Made by a program: the position numbers and the translations under genes
Shown here: positions 1 through 9,322 of the stretch, one piece after another
How the letters are laid out: each line of letters opens with the position of its first letter
Numbering within the stretch: the first letter of the stretch is position 1
Notes under the pieces: model-generated
What the model was told of the DNA's origin: nothing
What the model saw: only the letters and a program-made list of their open reading frames with translations
Databases searched by the model: none
Assembly: GCA_965219855.1 (NCBI GenBank)
Contig: CBDCOR010000010.1
Coordinates: 186,001 to 250,000, forward strand
Origin: CAUZIZ01 sp965219855
GTDB lineage: Bacteria > Acidobacteriota > UBA6911 > RPQK01 > JAJDTT01
Reading direction: 5' to 3'
DNA length: 64,000 nucleotides

Positions 1-951
1 TACGACGGGCAGTGGGGCTATGCGCCGCTGATCGTGACGCTGGCCAATACGGGAGAGGTGCTCTATGCGGTCAACCGCTCGGGCAACCGTCCCTCTCATG
101 AGGGAGCGGCCGAATGGCTGGATCGGAGTATCGAGCTGGTTCGAGAGGCGGGTTTTCGGAAGGTGCGCCTGCGCGGGGACACGGATTTTTCGCTGACGGC
201 TCATTTTGACCGTTGGACGGAGGCGGGCGTGGAGTTTGACTTCGGGATCGACGCCCATCCGAGCTTCGTCAAGTGGGCGGAGGCGTTGCCAGAAGCGAGA
301 TGGAAAGAGCTGGGGCGCCCCAGCCAGGGGAAAGGAAAAGGGAAGAAGCGGCGCCAGCGGCGGGACAAAGTGAAGCCGGAGATTGTCAAGAGACGCGGGT
401 TCAAGACGCTGACGCTGGAACGGGAAGAGATCGCGGAGATCGACTACCGTCCGAGCAAAGCGAAGCGAACCTATCGGATGGTGATCTTGCGCAAGACGAT
501 CCTGGTCGAGAAAGGCCAGAAGCGGCTGCTGCCGCAGACGCGCTACCACTTTTATGTCACCAATATCTCGGCCAGCACGTTGGGAACGGCGGGAGTCGTA
601 CGGGAAAACAACCGGCGCTGCAACCAGGAGAACGTCATTGAACAACTCAAGAACGGAGTCGAGGCCCTGCGGATGCCCTCGGATACGCTGGTAGCCAACT
701 GGGCCTATCTGGTGATTGCGGCTCAAGCCTGGAATCTGAAGGCCTGGATGGGGTTGGTGCTGCCGGCGCGACTGCAAGCCCGAGAGCTGGTGAAGATGGA
801 GTATCGCCGTTTCCTGCGAGAGGTCATTGAAATGCCCTGCCAGATTTTGCGCAGGGGCCGACAGTTGGTCTATCGGCTGCTGGATGTCAATGGTTGGAGC
901 CGTCTTCTCTTGGAAGGCAGTAAGTGGTTGAAACACCGGCCAGCTACCTGA
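1..951 (+). CDS. IS1380-family transposase, C-terminal part
   Basis: This is the 3' part of a DDE transposase, open from the window start; the first in-frame ATG at 34 is internal. It corresponds to about residue 191 onward of the 506-aa transposase at 24173-25693, with only a few amino-acid differences (for example GAG/Q and K/E changes). The segment RLRGDTDFS, with the second catalytic Asp of the DDE group 1 fold, is intact. The basic linker GKGKGKKRRQRR is also kept. Whether the whole gene is functional cannot be judged because its start is missing. Confidence 0.85.
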   Translation, partial: YDGQWGYAPLIVTLANTGEVLYAVNRSGNRPSHEGAAEWLDRSIELVREAGFRKVRLRGDTDFSLTAHFDRWTEAGVEFDFGIDAHPSFVKWAEALPEARWKELGRPSQGKGKGKKRRQRRDKVKPEIVKRRGFKTLTLEREEIAEIDYRPSKAKRTYRMVILRKTILVEKGQKRLLPQTRYHFYVTNISASTLGTAGVVRENNRRCNQENVIEQLKNGVEALRMPSDTLVANWAYLVIAAQAWNLKAWMGLVLPARLQARELVKMEYRRFLREVIEMPCQILRRGRQLVYRLLDVNGWSRLLLEGSKWLKHRPAT

Positions 952-1181
952 AACTGAAAGGAGATAAAGTAGCTCCGAGGGTCGCCAGAGCTGGGGCGAG
1001 GTGTCTCTACAAACGCCCCCCAAGAGGGCAGAATCGTTTTCCCTGAGCGATCGGCGTGGAGGACAGCTGAACACGTGCCTGTTCTGAGTGACTTCGCGCC
1101 GAAATTTAGAATTTAGGTCTCCAAAATGGCTCCTCGGAGCCGACAAAGGGGTCTATTTTCGAACTTGCGCTTATTTTGGGC
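1..1181 (+). mobile_element. IS1380-family element, right-hand part (cut by window start)
   Basis: Positions 1-1181 match 24743-25923 almost base for base; I noticed about five mismatches. Sequence identity stops exactly after CTAG at 1182-1185. The same tetranucleotide flanks both ends of the full copy at 24053-25923, so CTAG is read as the 4-bp target duplication, the length usual for this family. The right terminal inverted repeat reads TTTTGGGC just before 1182. The left part lies outside the window. The copy has the same orientation as the full one. Confidence 0.9.
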
Positions 1182-1185
1182 CTAG

Positions 1186-2177
1186 CGGACGGTCTGGCAA
1201 AGATCAAGCAGAGCAGTGGAAGCATTGCTCTCATCATCAGAGCCACAACTGCAAAAGGAGAGCGAATGCTGGCGCAGGGATTCGTCAGACCCAGGAGTGG
1301 TGATCCGGTGCCGGTGGGGAGCCATCGCCGCAACGTTCTGGTTCCCGGAGAGTACGAGCTCGAGGTGGGCGTCCACACCCGGAATGGCGAAGCTTACCTG
1401 CCGGCTACTCACACCGTGCAGGTTGCTGACAGGGGGGAGACCCTGGTCGAGGTTGTTGTCAAGGAGCCTCCCTCGGTTCGGGCCAAGTTCACGGAGGAGG
1501 GGAAGAAGAACCGTGGTTCGTTGATAACCGCGTATCAGGCGGGCAAGAAGGTCTTCACTTTTCGGCCCAAGGATCGGGCATATGTCAGCCCCGGGACCTA
1601 CGAGTTCAGGACGCGTCCCAACCGGGAAAACGAGCTAAGTGTGACCGAATCGCTGGCGGACGGCGAGCACAAGGAGCTCCAGTTCAAGATGGTCCACACA
1701 GTGCACGCCCGAATCAAGATGGTCGCTTCGGACTCCGGCATCGATTTTCGGCAGAACTACGAGCTCTGGCAAGACGGAGTAAAGAAGTACGGTGTCCATT
1801 GGAGCAATGGTGTCCGTGCATTGCCCGGGACCTATGAGCTTCACCTCCCAGATAAGCTGACGCCCTATGTGCACCGCGGTCTCGTGCTCAGCGAGGAGGA
1901 CTCTCAGGATTTCAAGCTTGAGGTGCCGGTCGGACACGTTACCGTCCGCTATCTCAAAGCGGACGGTTCGCCTCAGAAAGACGAACGCTGCTGGATCAGT
2001 CGGTTCGAGGGGCGAAAGAGTGCGGGTGGTAAGCTCAAGCAAAGCGGCCGCAAAGTGCCCCTTCGACCTGGCAGGTATCAGCTCAAGGGCTGGAACCGGC
2101 TGGGAGACTTCGACCTTCTGAGCTTCGAAATTGCAGTGGGCGATGACAAGCAAATCGCCCTGCGCTCCAAGCGCTAG
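1186..2177 (+). pseudogene. 5'-truncated protein with repeated PGxYEL beta-sandwich units
   Basis: The reading frame enters directly from the IS1380 right end (1181) and TSD, so the original N-terminus appears to have been cut off by the insertion. The only in-frame ATG near the start is at 1266, inside what looks like continuing protein sequence. About 330 codons remain. Four spaced phrases of the form PGxYEL/PGxYQL (VLVPGEYELEV, YVSPGTYEF, RALPGTYELHL, PLRPGRYQLKG) suggest a row of PEGA- or carboxypeptidase-regulatory-like beta-sandwich domains. The lost N-terminal part could have been a von Willebrand A-type domain, since LADGLAKIKQSSGSIALII resembles the end of one, but that is a guess. 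I see no catalytic motif. Confidence 0.5.
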
Positions 2178-2188
2178 ATTTTCGGCCC

Positions 2189-2267
2189 GTGGCGGTGGGC
2201 TCCAGGCCGCCGTCGGTCGAGCCAAAGGCTCGGGAGAAGAAGACTTCGACCTGGAGCCCAAAGCTAC
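2189..2267. repeat. Dispersed palindromic repeat, family 1 (copy a)
   Basis: A 79-bp element whose ends are inverted copies: it opens with GTGGCGGTGGGCTCCAGGC and closes with the complement ending in GGAGCCCAAAGCTAC. A GAGCC/GGCTC pair sits in the middle. Other copies are at 14508-14583, 38701-38780, 38923-38998 and 48597-48673. It lies just after the truncated gene ending at 2177 and could act as a bidirectional terminator, but it has no clear T-tract. Confidence 0.75.
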
Positions 2268-2431
2268 GTTAACGGAATGGAGTCCTTCGCTTCCGTCCCC
2301 ATGAATGATGTCCACGACAGACGTTGCGAAGCTCAGCTGGGAGGGCAGGCTGGGAAGTGCCGAGCTGACCCTGGATCTGGAAGGCGAGGTGAGCGGCACC
2401 GAAACGAGTAGAGCTGGCCTGGAGAACCGCT

Positions 2432-3088
2432 CTATTGTTGATTCTCCTCGCCGCCTCCGCCCTCAACCTGTTCTTCGTAGGATCGTTTGACCCCCTCCCA
2501 ATTACCCCTCATCTCTCCATCGCTTAACTCGCACTGGTGGGGGAACTCCAGGCCGCAGTCCGTGATCGGTTTACGAAGCTTTGGGTCCATCAGCTCATGG
2601 ATGTCGAGTTGCATGGCCTCCCTCGAGTAGGCGGCGATGTCGAGGATCCCCGTGTCCATTCGGATCGCGTCCTCGGGGCATGCCTCGACGCAGTACCCGC
2701 AGTAGACACAGACCCCCAGGTCGATGTCGAAGCGGACCGGATACTTCTCGACGTCGGGGTCGGGGTGCTCCCCGGGCACAATGGTAATGCACTTGGCCGG
2801 GCAGACCGTCTCGCAGAGCATGCACCCTACACATCGGGGGGTGTTGTCCTCGCGGAGGGTAAGCCGGTGCCGGCTGCGGAACCGCGACATGAGTGGCCTG
2901 AGCTCCTCGGGATATTGGACGGTGGCAGAGGCGGGAAGGTGCTTGAAACGACCTAGGAGGTGGGCAACGTGGAGGAACAAGTTGCGGAAGAAGTGTTTGG
3001 TGGTGATCTTGAGGCCGCAGAGGATCTGGGGGATGTAGAGCTCTTCCCAGAAAGTCAGCTCGGGCCTTCGGACAACTTTTACCGCCAT
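2432..3088 (-). CDS. nuoI: NADH-quinone oxidoreductase subunit I
   Basis: This is the 218-aa ferredoxin-like subunit of complex I that carries iron-sulfur clusters N6a and N6b in the peripheral arm. Two 4Fe-4S motifs are visible: CVGCMLCETVCP at about residues 92-103 and CVYCGYCVEACP at about 132-143. The N-terminal part is the usual amphipathic membrane-contact region. It is the last gene of the nuoA-I block; its ATG overlaps the nuoH stop by one base. The C-terminal tail is charged and Glu/Gly-rich, ending GGGGEENQQ. No strong terminator follows it. Confidence 0.95.
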   Translation of the reverse strand: MAVKVVRRPELTFWEELYIPQILCGLKITTKHFFRNLFLHVAHLLGRFKHLPASATVQYPEELRPLMSRFRSRHRLTLREDNTPRCVGCMLCETVCPAKCITIVPGEHPDPDVEKYPVRFDIDLGVCVYCGYCVEACPEDAIRMDTGILDIAAYSREAMQLDIHELMDPKLRKPITDCGLEFPHQCELSDGEMRGNWEGVKRSYEEQVEGGGGEENQQ

Positions 3089-4182
3089 CAGGGCGCCTCC
3101 CCGAAAAAGACCAGCACCACGGCCGTCACCACGACGTTGACCACCGCGATCGGAAACAGCCCCCTCCAGCCCAGCTTCATGAGTTGGTCGTAGCGGAAGC
3201 GCGGCAGGGTCCAGCGTATTTGCATGAAGATCCAGCAGAAGATCACGACTTTAATCGAAAAGCTCGCCACCCCTAGAAGGACGTAGACCAAATTGGAGAC
3301 GAGGAGCTCCGCTCCCCAGGGGAAGTGGAAGCCGTCCGGCATCAGAAAGGGCACCTGCCACCCGCCGAAGAAGAGCGTGGTTGCCAGGCAGGCCACCATG
3401 ATGGTCTCCAGGAAGTCCGTGAGGAAGAACATCCCGAACTTCATTCCACTGTACTCCACGAAGTAGCCGATGATCTCCGACTCACCTTCCGGCAGGTCAA
3501 AGGGGAGTCTCTTGGTTTCAGCCAGGGCAGCGGTCACGAAGACGACAAAGGCCACGGGCTGGGCTACGACGCCCCAGAAAGGGATCCAGCCGCCAATCAA
3601 CTGCCCCTGGGCCCGTACCAGGTCAGCCAGATCCATGGTCCCGTAGACCATGATCACGCCGCCGACAGCGATTCCTAGTGCGATCTCATAGGAGATCATC
3701 TGCGCAGTGGCCCTTAGTCCCCCAATCATCGCGTAGTTGTTACGCGAGGCAAAGCCGGCGAGGATCACGCCATAGACCCCCAGAGAGAGCATGGCAAAGA
3801 CGTAGAGCAGGGCCGCGTCGATCTTGACGACCTGGAGCTCGACAATCCTGCCTTCTCCCAAGATGAGGCGGTCTCCAAATGGGATCGCGGCGAAGGCTAC
3901 CAAGGCGAAGAAGACCGAGAACAAAGGAGCCAGGGTGTGGAGAGTCTTGTCCGCTCCCTCTGGGATCAGGTCCTCCTTGGTGAACATCTTGACGGCATCG
4001 GCTATGCCGTGAAAGAGTCCCAGCGCCCGAAACCCAAAAATGTCGGCGCGGTTGGCCCCGATTCGGTCCTGGATCAGGGCCGACTGCTTCCGCTCCACCC
4101 AGGTATGAAACCCAGCCAGGTTCAAGACCCCGAAAAAGACGATCCCCGCCAACACGAGCTTTATGAGCAGGACTTCCATCAT
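3088..4182 (-). CDS. nuoH: NADH-quinone oxidoreductase subunit H
   Basis: A 364-aa membrane subunit at the junction of the peripheral and membrane arms, forming much of the quinone chamber. About eight hydrophobic helices are visible. Family landmarks include WVERKQSALIQDRIGANR near residue 29, GSSRNNYAMIGG-like FASRNNYAMIGGLRA in the middle, and ETKRLPFDLPEGESEI, the conserved acidic loop. Length is normal for the family. Its start overlaps the end of nuoG by four bases (ATGA), so the two are translationally coupled. Confidence 0.95.
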   Translation of the reverse strand: MMEVLLIKLVLAGIVFFGVLNLAGFHTWVERKQSALIQDRIGANRADIFGFRALGLFHGIADAVKMFTKEDLIPEGADKTLHTLAPLFSVFFALVAFAAIPFGDRLILGEGRIVELQVVKIDAALLYVFAMLSLGVYGVILAGFASRNNYAMIGGLRATAQMISYEIALGIAVGGVIMVYGTMDLADLVRAQGQLIGGWIPFWGVVAQPVAFVVFVTAALAETKRLPFDLPEGESEIIGYFVEYSGMKFGMFFLTDFLETIMVACLATTLFFGGWQVPFLMPDGFHFPWGAELLVSNLVYVLLGVASFSIKVVIFCWIFMQIRWTLPRFRYDQLMKLGWRGLFPIAVVNVVVTAVVLVFFGEAP

Positions 4183-5834
4183 GGTAGGGTCGCCTCTGCC
4201 GCAGACTCTTCCGTCGCCACGTCAGCCCCTTGCGCCCCGATTGTTTGATAGGTTAATCCTTCGAAAGGCGCCAACGCCTTGGCGAGCCCCTGGAAAATCT
4301 CCTCCGGTCTCCCCCAGTCGAGCGTCAGATCCAGTTTCCCGGCCAATTCCAGGAGGATGCGCCAGTCCTCCCGGGAGTCCCCGATCGGTGGAAAGGCGCG
4401 GCCGATGCGCTGCACCCGGCCGTGGCAGTTCACGAAGGTCCCGTCCTTCTCCACATAAGCTGCACTGGGCAGGACCCAATGGGCCCAAGGCACGGTCGGG
4501 TTTTCGTTGGTGCCCGAGAAGACGAAGAGAGGCACCTTCTCTGAGAGCTGCCGGACCTTCTCTTCCCCAAAGAGTTTCACCAGATCGTGCCCAAACACCC
4601 AAAGGAACTCAAGCTTCCCATCGAGTGCCTGGTCCACCAGCTGCCCGGCGTCGGGCGCCTCCAGACCGGCCAAGCCCAGCAGGGTCGCGCCCAAGGTGTT
4701 GGGGTTCTTGTCGGCCTTAATAAGGAAGTCATCGCAGGACTCCGCTTCCTGATGGACAGAGGCGCTGACTTGGGCGCCCAGAGCGCCCTGGAAAATCTCC
4801 CGGATCAGAAAGAGCTCCTCGTTGGTCAGTTGGGTCGAGGCGATCACGCCAAGCCGACGACCGGCACCGTGTCGAGAGCCGGTCGCGCTGGGCCCTGCGG
4901 CCTCTTCCCGGTCCGACCCTGCCAAGGCGCTGGAGATCTCTGTGAGAGCCTGCTCCCAAGTCGCCTCCGCTGAGGGCCCGCGCACCTGATTGAGCCGCGC
5001 CCGATCTACCCAACCAAAACCGTAGCGCCCCTCATCGCATAACCACCATTGGTTGACATCCGGGTTGTAGCGGGGCTTGATGCGCGCGACCCGAGCCCCG
5101 TCGTTCAGATGGGGCCTGTCAGGCACGAAGTGGAGGTCGATGTTGCATCCCTGGCTGCAGCCGTTGCAGACGGTGGAGGCGCTGGAAAGGTACCAGACCC
5201 TGGTCTTGAACCGGAAATCATGCTCGGTCAGGGCCCCCACCGGACAGATGTCCACCACGTTGGCCGAGTAGGGATTGTCGAGTATATCGCCAGGGTAGAG
5301 TCCCAACTCGGCCCGATCGCCGCGGTTGAAGATGCCGAACTCTCCAGTCTTGGTGATCTCGTCCGTGAAGCGCACGCAGCGGGAGCAGAGGATACAGCGC
5401 TCCTGGTCCAGCATCACATGAGGCCCGAGTTTGACCGCCTTTTGCTTTCGGACCTTGCGCTCTCTGAAGCGCGGATTATAGAGCCCGAAGTTCATGTAGA
5501 AGTTCTGCAGGTCGCACTCACCGGATTGGTCGCAGACCGGGCAATCAAGCGGGTGGTTAGCCAGGAGGAACTCCAGCACCGCGCGCCGCCCGTCCTCGGC
5601 CTTGTCGCTCTTCGTGTGCACGACCATCCCTTCAGTCACGGGCGCGTTACAAGCGATCTGGAGCTTGGGGGACCTTTCCACCTCCACCAGGCAGATGCGG
5701 CAGTTGCCCGCGATGGAGAGCCCAGGGTGGTAACAGTAACGCGGAATAAAGATCCCCAGCTTCTCCGCGGCCTGGATGACCGTGGTTCCTGCGGGCACGC
5801 TTGTCTCACGGCGGTCGATGCTTAGGCTGGGCAT
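4179..5834 (-). CDS. nuoG: NADH-quinone oxidoreductase subunit G (short form)
   Basis: A 551-aa iron-sulfur subunit of the peripheral arm. The N-terminal 2Fe-2S domain has CYHPGLSIAGNCRICLVEVE at about 33-52 and a further cysteine (IACNAP). The His-Cys3 cluster segment is HPLDCPVCDQSGECDLQ, followed by CILCSRCVRF with a distal Cys in NVVDICPVGAL. A molybdopterin-oxidoreductase-like 4Fe-4S segment VCNGCSQGCN follows near residue 222. The C-terminal molybdopterin-like domain is shortened compared with the 700-900 aa of many NuoG proteins. The start is separated from nuoEF by a 260-bp inverted-repeat element, so coupling to nuoEF has been lost. Upstream AGGAGGT-like sequence (minus strand, near 5845) gives a good ribosome-binding site. 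Confidence 0.92.
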   Translation of the reverse strand: MPSLSIDRRETSVPAGTTVIQAAEKLGIFIPRYCYHPGLSIAGNCRICLVEVERSPKLQIACNAPVTEGMVVHTKSDKAEDGRRAVLEFLLANHPLDCPVCDQSGECDLQNFYMNFGLYNPRFRERKVRKQKAVKLGPHVMLDQERCILCSRCVRFTDEITKTGEFGIFNRGDRAELGLYPGDILDNPYSANVVDICPVGALTEHDFRFKTRVWYLSSASTVCNGCSQGCNIDLHFVPDRPHLNDGARVARIKPRYNPDVNQWWLCDEGRYGFGWVDRARLNQVRGPSAEATWEQALTEISSALAGSDREEAAGPSATGSRHGAGRRLGVIASTQLTNEELFLIREIFQGALGAQVSASVHQEAESCDDFLIKADKNPNTLGATLLGLAGLEAPDAGQLVDQALDGKLEFLWVFGHDLVKLFGEEKVRQLSEKVPLFVFSGTNENPTVPWAHWVLPSAAYVEKDGTFVNCHGRVQRIGRAFPPIGDSREDWRILLELAGKLDLTLDWGRPEEIFQGLAKALAPFEGLTYQTIGAQGADVATEESAAEATLP

Positions 5835-5848
5835 GCAGCGACCTCCTT

Positions 5849-6108
5849 AGTACACTGGACGGTAACGTTTGTGGCGAGCGCGACGGTGTCGAGGGCGCGA
5901 AGCGACGACGAGGCGATGCTTGGTCTCGTAGAGGAGGAGCGACTCCATCGGCCCGTCCCGCCGCCACCCGCAGGGCAGATGGGGATTGTGGACGATTGCT
6001 GCGTTGGTCGTCGTCGAAGATGGCCGAGCATCGTCTTCCTCCTCCTGCCTTGATCTCGCCTCACAAGCCCCATCTGCAAACGTTACCGTATTGATGAACC
6101 AGTGTACT
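5849..6108. repeat. Inverted-repeat (MITE-like) element between nuoEF and nuoG
   Basis: A 260-bp segment opens with AGTACACTGG (5849-5858) plus ACGGTAACGTTTG and closes with the complement: CAAACGTTACCGT at about 6077-6089 and CCAGTGTACT at 6099-6108. No ORF of its own is credible. Its right edge supplies the last codons of nuoEF, encoding EYTGSSIR. The same 10-bp ends sit back to back at 22495-22515. Confidence 0.75.
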
Positions 6109-7882
6109 CCGTCACAGCGCCGCGGCTGCTGCGGATGTACTCTTCGAACTCGTCCCGAAATTTCGTGATATAGGACTGCACCGGCCAGGCGGCCGCGTCC
6201 GCGAAGACGCAGATAGTATTTCCCTCCATGTCGCCGGCGATGGAGAGCAGCTCGTCCAGGTCCTGAACGCTCCCCTGCCCCTGGGCGATACGGTGCACGA
6301 TGCGATGGACCCAGCCAGTCCCCTCACGGCAGGGCGAGCATTGTCCGCAAGACTCGTCGGCGAAAAACTTGGCCGCAGACTCGAGTGCCTCGACCATGCA
6401 GGTGGTCTCATCCATCACGATCACTCCCCCTGAGCCCGCCATGCTGCCAGCCGCCATGAGAGAGTCGAAGTCCATGACCACGTCGATCTCATCGGCGGTC
6501 AGAATCTTGGCCGAGATGCCCCCGGGGATGACGGCCTTGAGCTTGTTGCCATGAGGTACACCACCGGCCATCTCGATCAGCTCCCGCAGGGTCACGCTGA
6601 CCGGCGCCTCGTAGACGCCGGGCCGCACCACATGTCCGCTCACGCAGAAGAGCCGCGTGCCCCCTTGCCTGGCTGTCCCAATCTCGGCGAAACGTTCGAC
6701 TCCGTGGCGCAAAATGAATGGAACACAGCACAGGGTCTCCACATTGTTGACGATGGTAGGGCAGGAGAACAGACCCTCAATGGCCGGAAAGGGTGGCTTG
6801 AGCTTGGGAAAGCCCTTCCCACCCTCGAGCGAAGTAAGGAGCGCGGTCTCTTCCCCGCAGATATAAGCCCCGGCGCCGCGGTGAATCACGACCTCCAAAT
6901 CGAATCCGGTCCCCTGAATATTTTCCCCCAACCATCCTTGGCTATAGGCCTCGTCCAAGGCGCGTTGTAAGCGCTTGGCCGACCGGAAATACTCGCCCCG
7001 AATGTAGACATAGGCCTTGTGGCTTCCGATGGCATAGGCTGAGATGATCATGCCTTCCAGGAGGGCGTGCGGGTCCCGCTCCATGATGTAGCGGTCCTTG
7101 AAGGTACCGGGTTCGCCCTCGTCCGCGTTGACCACGAGATATTTTGGTTTGGTCGTTTCCTTGGGGACGAAGGACCACTTCCTCCCGGTTGGAAACCCCG
7201 CCCCGCCCAGACCTCGTAGGTGCGGTTTAGAAATCTCCTCGATCACTTCTTCCGGGGTCATCGAGGTGAGAGCTTTCTTGGCCGCGAGATATCCGTCGTC
7301 AGCGACGTAGTCTTCAAACCAGGTCCCGTCTGGATCTTTGAAGCGTGTCGAGAGCACCGGGCCGTCCCTGGAAATGAAGGGTTTCGGCTCAGGCAACGGA
7401 GCCGAGTCTTCAGGGTTTTCGAGCGCAGCCTCAAGAACGGTGTCTAGGGTCTCCCCTTCGAGAGGCCCAATGAAGGTTTGGTCGAGTTGGGCCATGGGCG
7501 ACATTTCGCAGGCGCAGAGACACTCGACCTCTGTCAGGGTGACCTCCTGCCCTGGGGTGGTTTCGCCGGGGGAAATCTTCAAATGTTCCTTGATCTGCTC
7601 CAGTACCCTTCCGGAACCGCGCAATAGGCAGGGTAGACTGGTGCAGACCCGCAGCTCGCGCCGGCCCACTGGTTTGGTGTGGAACATGTTGTAGAAGGAG
7701 ACTGCCTCGCGCACGTGAGAACGGGCCACACCCAGGGTGCGTCCCACCCAAGCCTCTGCCTCCTGGGAGACGTAACCTTGATTCTCCTGGACCAGCCACA
7801 AGAGCGGCAGCATAGCTGCCTTGGGCTGCTCGTAAAGTTGTAGGATCTCCGCGGCCCTCGGCTCAAGGTCAGAAAGCTTCAC
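6083..7882 (-). CDS. nuoEF: NADH-quinone oxidoreductase NuoE-NuoF fusion
   Basis: A 599-aa fusion of the two subunits that form the NADH-dehydrogenase tip. Residues 1 to about 165 are NuoE (thioredoxin-like 2Fe-2S): CTSLPC at about 81-86 and CLCACEMSP at about 121-129 supply the four cysteines. The rest is NuoF: GLGGAGFPTGRKW for NADH, NADEGEPGTFKDR for FMN, and ESCGQCSPCREGTGW plus a distal cysteine (NTICVFADAAAWP) for cluster N3. The reading frame is continuous through the linker, so this is one protein, not a miscalled pair. The final residues after about SSRGAVT are encoded by the inverted-repeat element that invaded the operon. The start overlaps the nuoD stop by four bases. Confidence 0.93.
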   Translation of the reverse strand: MKLSDLEPRAAEILQLYEQPKAAMLPLLWLVQENQGYVSQEAEAWVGRTLGVARSHVREAVSFYNMFHTKPVGRRELRVCTSLPCLLRGSGRVLEQIKEHLKISPGETTPGQEVTLTEVECLCACEMSPMAQLDQTFIGPLEGETLDTVLEAALENPEDSAPLPEPKPFISRDGPVLSTRFKDPDGTWFEDYVADDGYLAAKKALTSMTPEEVIEEISKPHLRGLGGAGFPTGRKWSFVPKETTKPKYLVVNADEGEPGTFKDRYIMERDPHALLEGMIISAYAIGSHKAYVYIRGEYFRSAKRLQRALDEAYSQGWLGENIQGTGFDLEVVIHRGAGAYICGEETALLTSLEGGKGFPKLKPPFPAIEGLFSCPTIVNNVETLCCVPFILRHGVERFAEIGTARQGGTRLFCVSGHVVRPGVYEAPVSVTLRELIEMAGGVPHGNKLKAVIPGGISAKILTADEIDVVMDFDSLMAAGSMAGSGGVIVMDETTCMVEALESAAKFFADESCGQCSPCREGTGWVHRIVHRIAQGQGSVQDLDELLSIAGDMEGNTICVFADAAAWPVQSYITKFRDEFEEYIRSSRGAVTEYTGSSIR

Positions 7883-9261
7883 CGGTCGAGCTCCCCTCCA
7901 ATCATATTGACCGACCCGAAGGTGGGGACCAGGTCGGCTATCATTTCCCCGGCCAGGAGCCTGGGCAGGGCCGACATGATGGCGAAACAGGGCGGACGAA
8001 CCCGAACCCGGTAGGGACGACCTGCGCCGTCACTCACCAGGTAGAACCCGAGCTCGCCGTTAGCTCCTTCCACCGGAAAGTAGACCTCTCCCTGGGGAGG
8101 ACGCACGCCGTGGCCGAACATCACCAACTTGAAATGGTTCATGAGTCCTTCGATGTTGCCATAGGTATTTTCCTTGGCGGGGAGGAAGGCCCGCTTTTCG
8201 TCGGCCGCTATGGACTGATGCCGGTCGCCACCGGAGCCCTCGAGAGTTGGGTCGGTCACGGCGCTTCGGCCCGATATGGCCGCGATATTACCCACCTTGG
8301 CCAGGTCCACCATCTCCGCAGCTGGGATCGGACGCCCTGTCTCGGGGTCGACCTGGACCGGGCCGGACGGCATGTCGCGCAGCGCAGTCTCCACGATGCG
8401 CATGGACTGCTCCATCTCTTCCATACGCACCAGATAACGATCCATGTTGTCTCCGCGAGTCCCGACGGGCACGTCGAAAGGCAATCGGTCATAGACGGCG
8501 TAGGGGCAGTCCTTGCGGACGTCATAGTCCGCACCGCTGGCGCGAAGAAAGGGGCCAGTAATTCCGTAGGAGATGGCGTCTTCGGCGGAGATCACACCGG
8601 TTCCGTTCATCCGGTCCGTGAAGATACGGTTGCGAGTCAGGAGCCCATCTGCCTCCTCGAGGACCTTGCGGGTTTCCTCAAATGCCTTGCGGCAAGGCTC
8701 GGCGAAATCGTCAGGGAGGTCGGCCTTCACCCCGCCGACGCGACAGTAGCTGACCGTCAAACGCGCCCCGGTTACCTTCTCCACCAGCTCCCAGAGATAC
8801 TCGCGAGCCTTGATCATGTAGAGAAAGACGCTGAAGGCTCCCAACTCCATGGCGGTGGCTCCCACGCAGGTGAGGTGGTCTGAGATCCGGGAAATCTCCG
8901 AGGTAATGACCCGTACGTAGTGGCAGCGCTCCGGAACCGAGATCCCAAGAAGCTTCTCCACGGTCATGCAGTAGCCCATGTTGTTGATGAGCGGGGAGAC
9001 GTAGTTGAGCCGGTCGGTGTAGGGGATAACGCCGTTGTAGTCCACCACCTCCGCCATCTTCTCAAAGCCGCGGTGGAGGTAACCGATCTCCACTTCGGCC
9101 GTCTCGATCTGCTCTCCGTCGAGCCCGGCGAGGATCCGGACGATCCCGTGCATGGCCGGGTGCGCAGGCCCAATGTTGAGCATCATGTCCCGCGTCTCCA
9201 GATCGGCGGTGCTCTTGGGTGTCTGGGATGTCTCCTTGGGGGAGCCTGGATCGAGCGTCAT
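7879..9261 (-). CDS. nuoD: NADH-quinone oxidoreductase subunit D
   Basis: The 49-kDa-type quinone-site subunit, related to NiFe-hydrogenase large subunits but without the metal-binding cysteines. Landmarks are LNIGPAHPAMHG near the N-terminus (quinone-site His), IGYLHRGFEKM, DRLNYVSPLINNMGY, and the C-terminal VPTFGSVNMIGGELDR. I place the start at ATG 9261 (460 aa); an in-frame TTG at 9282 would add seven residues. About 60 bp separate it from nuoC, the widest gap in this block except for the element before nuoG. No strong Shine-Dalgarno is visible. Confidence 0.94.
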   Translation of the reverse strand: MTLDPGSPKETSQTPKSTADLETRDMMLNIGPAHPAMHGIVRILAGLDGEQIETAEVEIGYLHRGFEKMAEVVDYNGVIPYTDRLNYVSPLINNMGYCMTVEKLLGISVPERCHYVRVITSEISRISDHLTCVGATAMELGAFSVFLYMIKAREYLWELVEKVTGARLTVSYCRVGGVKADLPDDFAEPCRKAFEETRKVLEEADGLLTRNRIFTDRMNGTGVISAEDAISYGITGPFLRASGADYDVRKDCPYAVYDRLPFDVPVGTRGDNMDRYLVRMEEMEQSMRIVETALRDMPSGPVQVDPETGRPIPAAEMVDLAKVGNIAAISGRSAVTDPTLEGSGGDRHQSIAADEKRAFLPAKENTYGNIEGLMNHFKLVMFGHGVRPPQGEVYFPVEGANGELGFYLVSDGAGRPYRVRVRPPCFAIMSALPRLLAGEMIADLVPTFGSVNMIGGELDR

Positions 9262-9322
9262 CGATCCGACACAGGCGGGCAACTATTGAGATTGATTAGG
9301 GATTCGGAACTTGAGATTTTCA

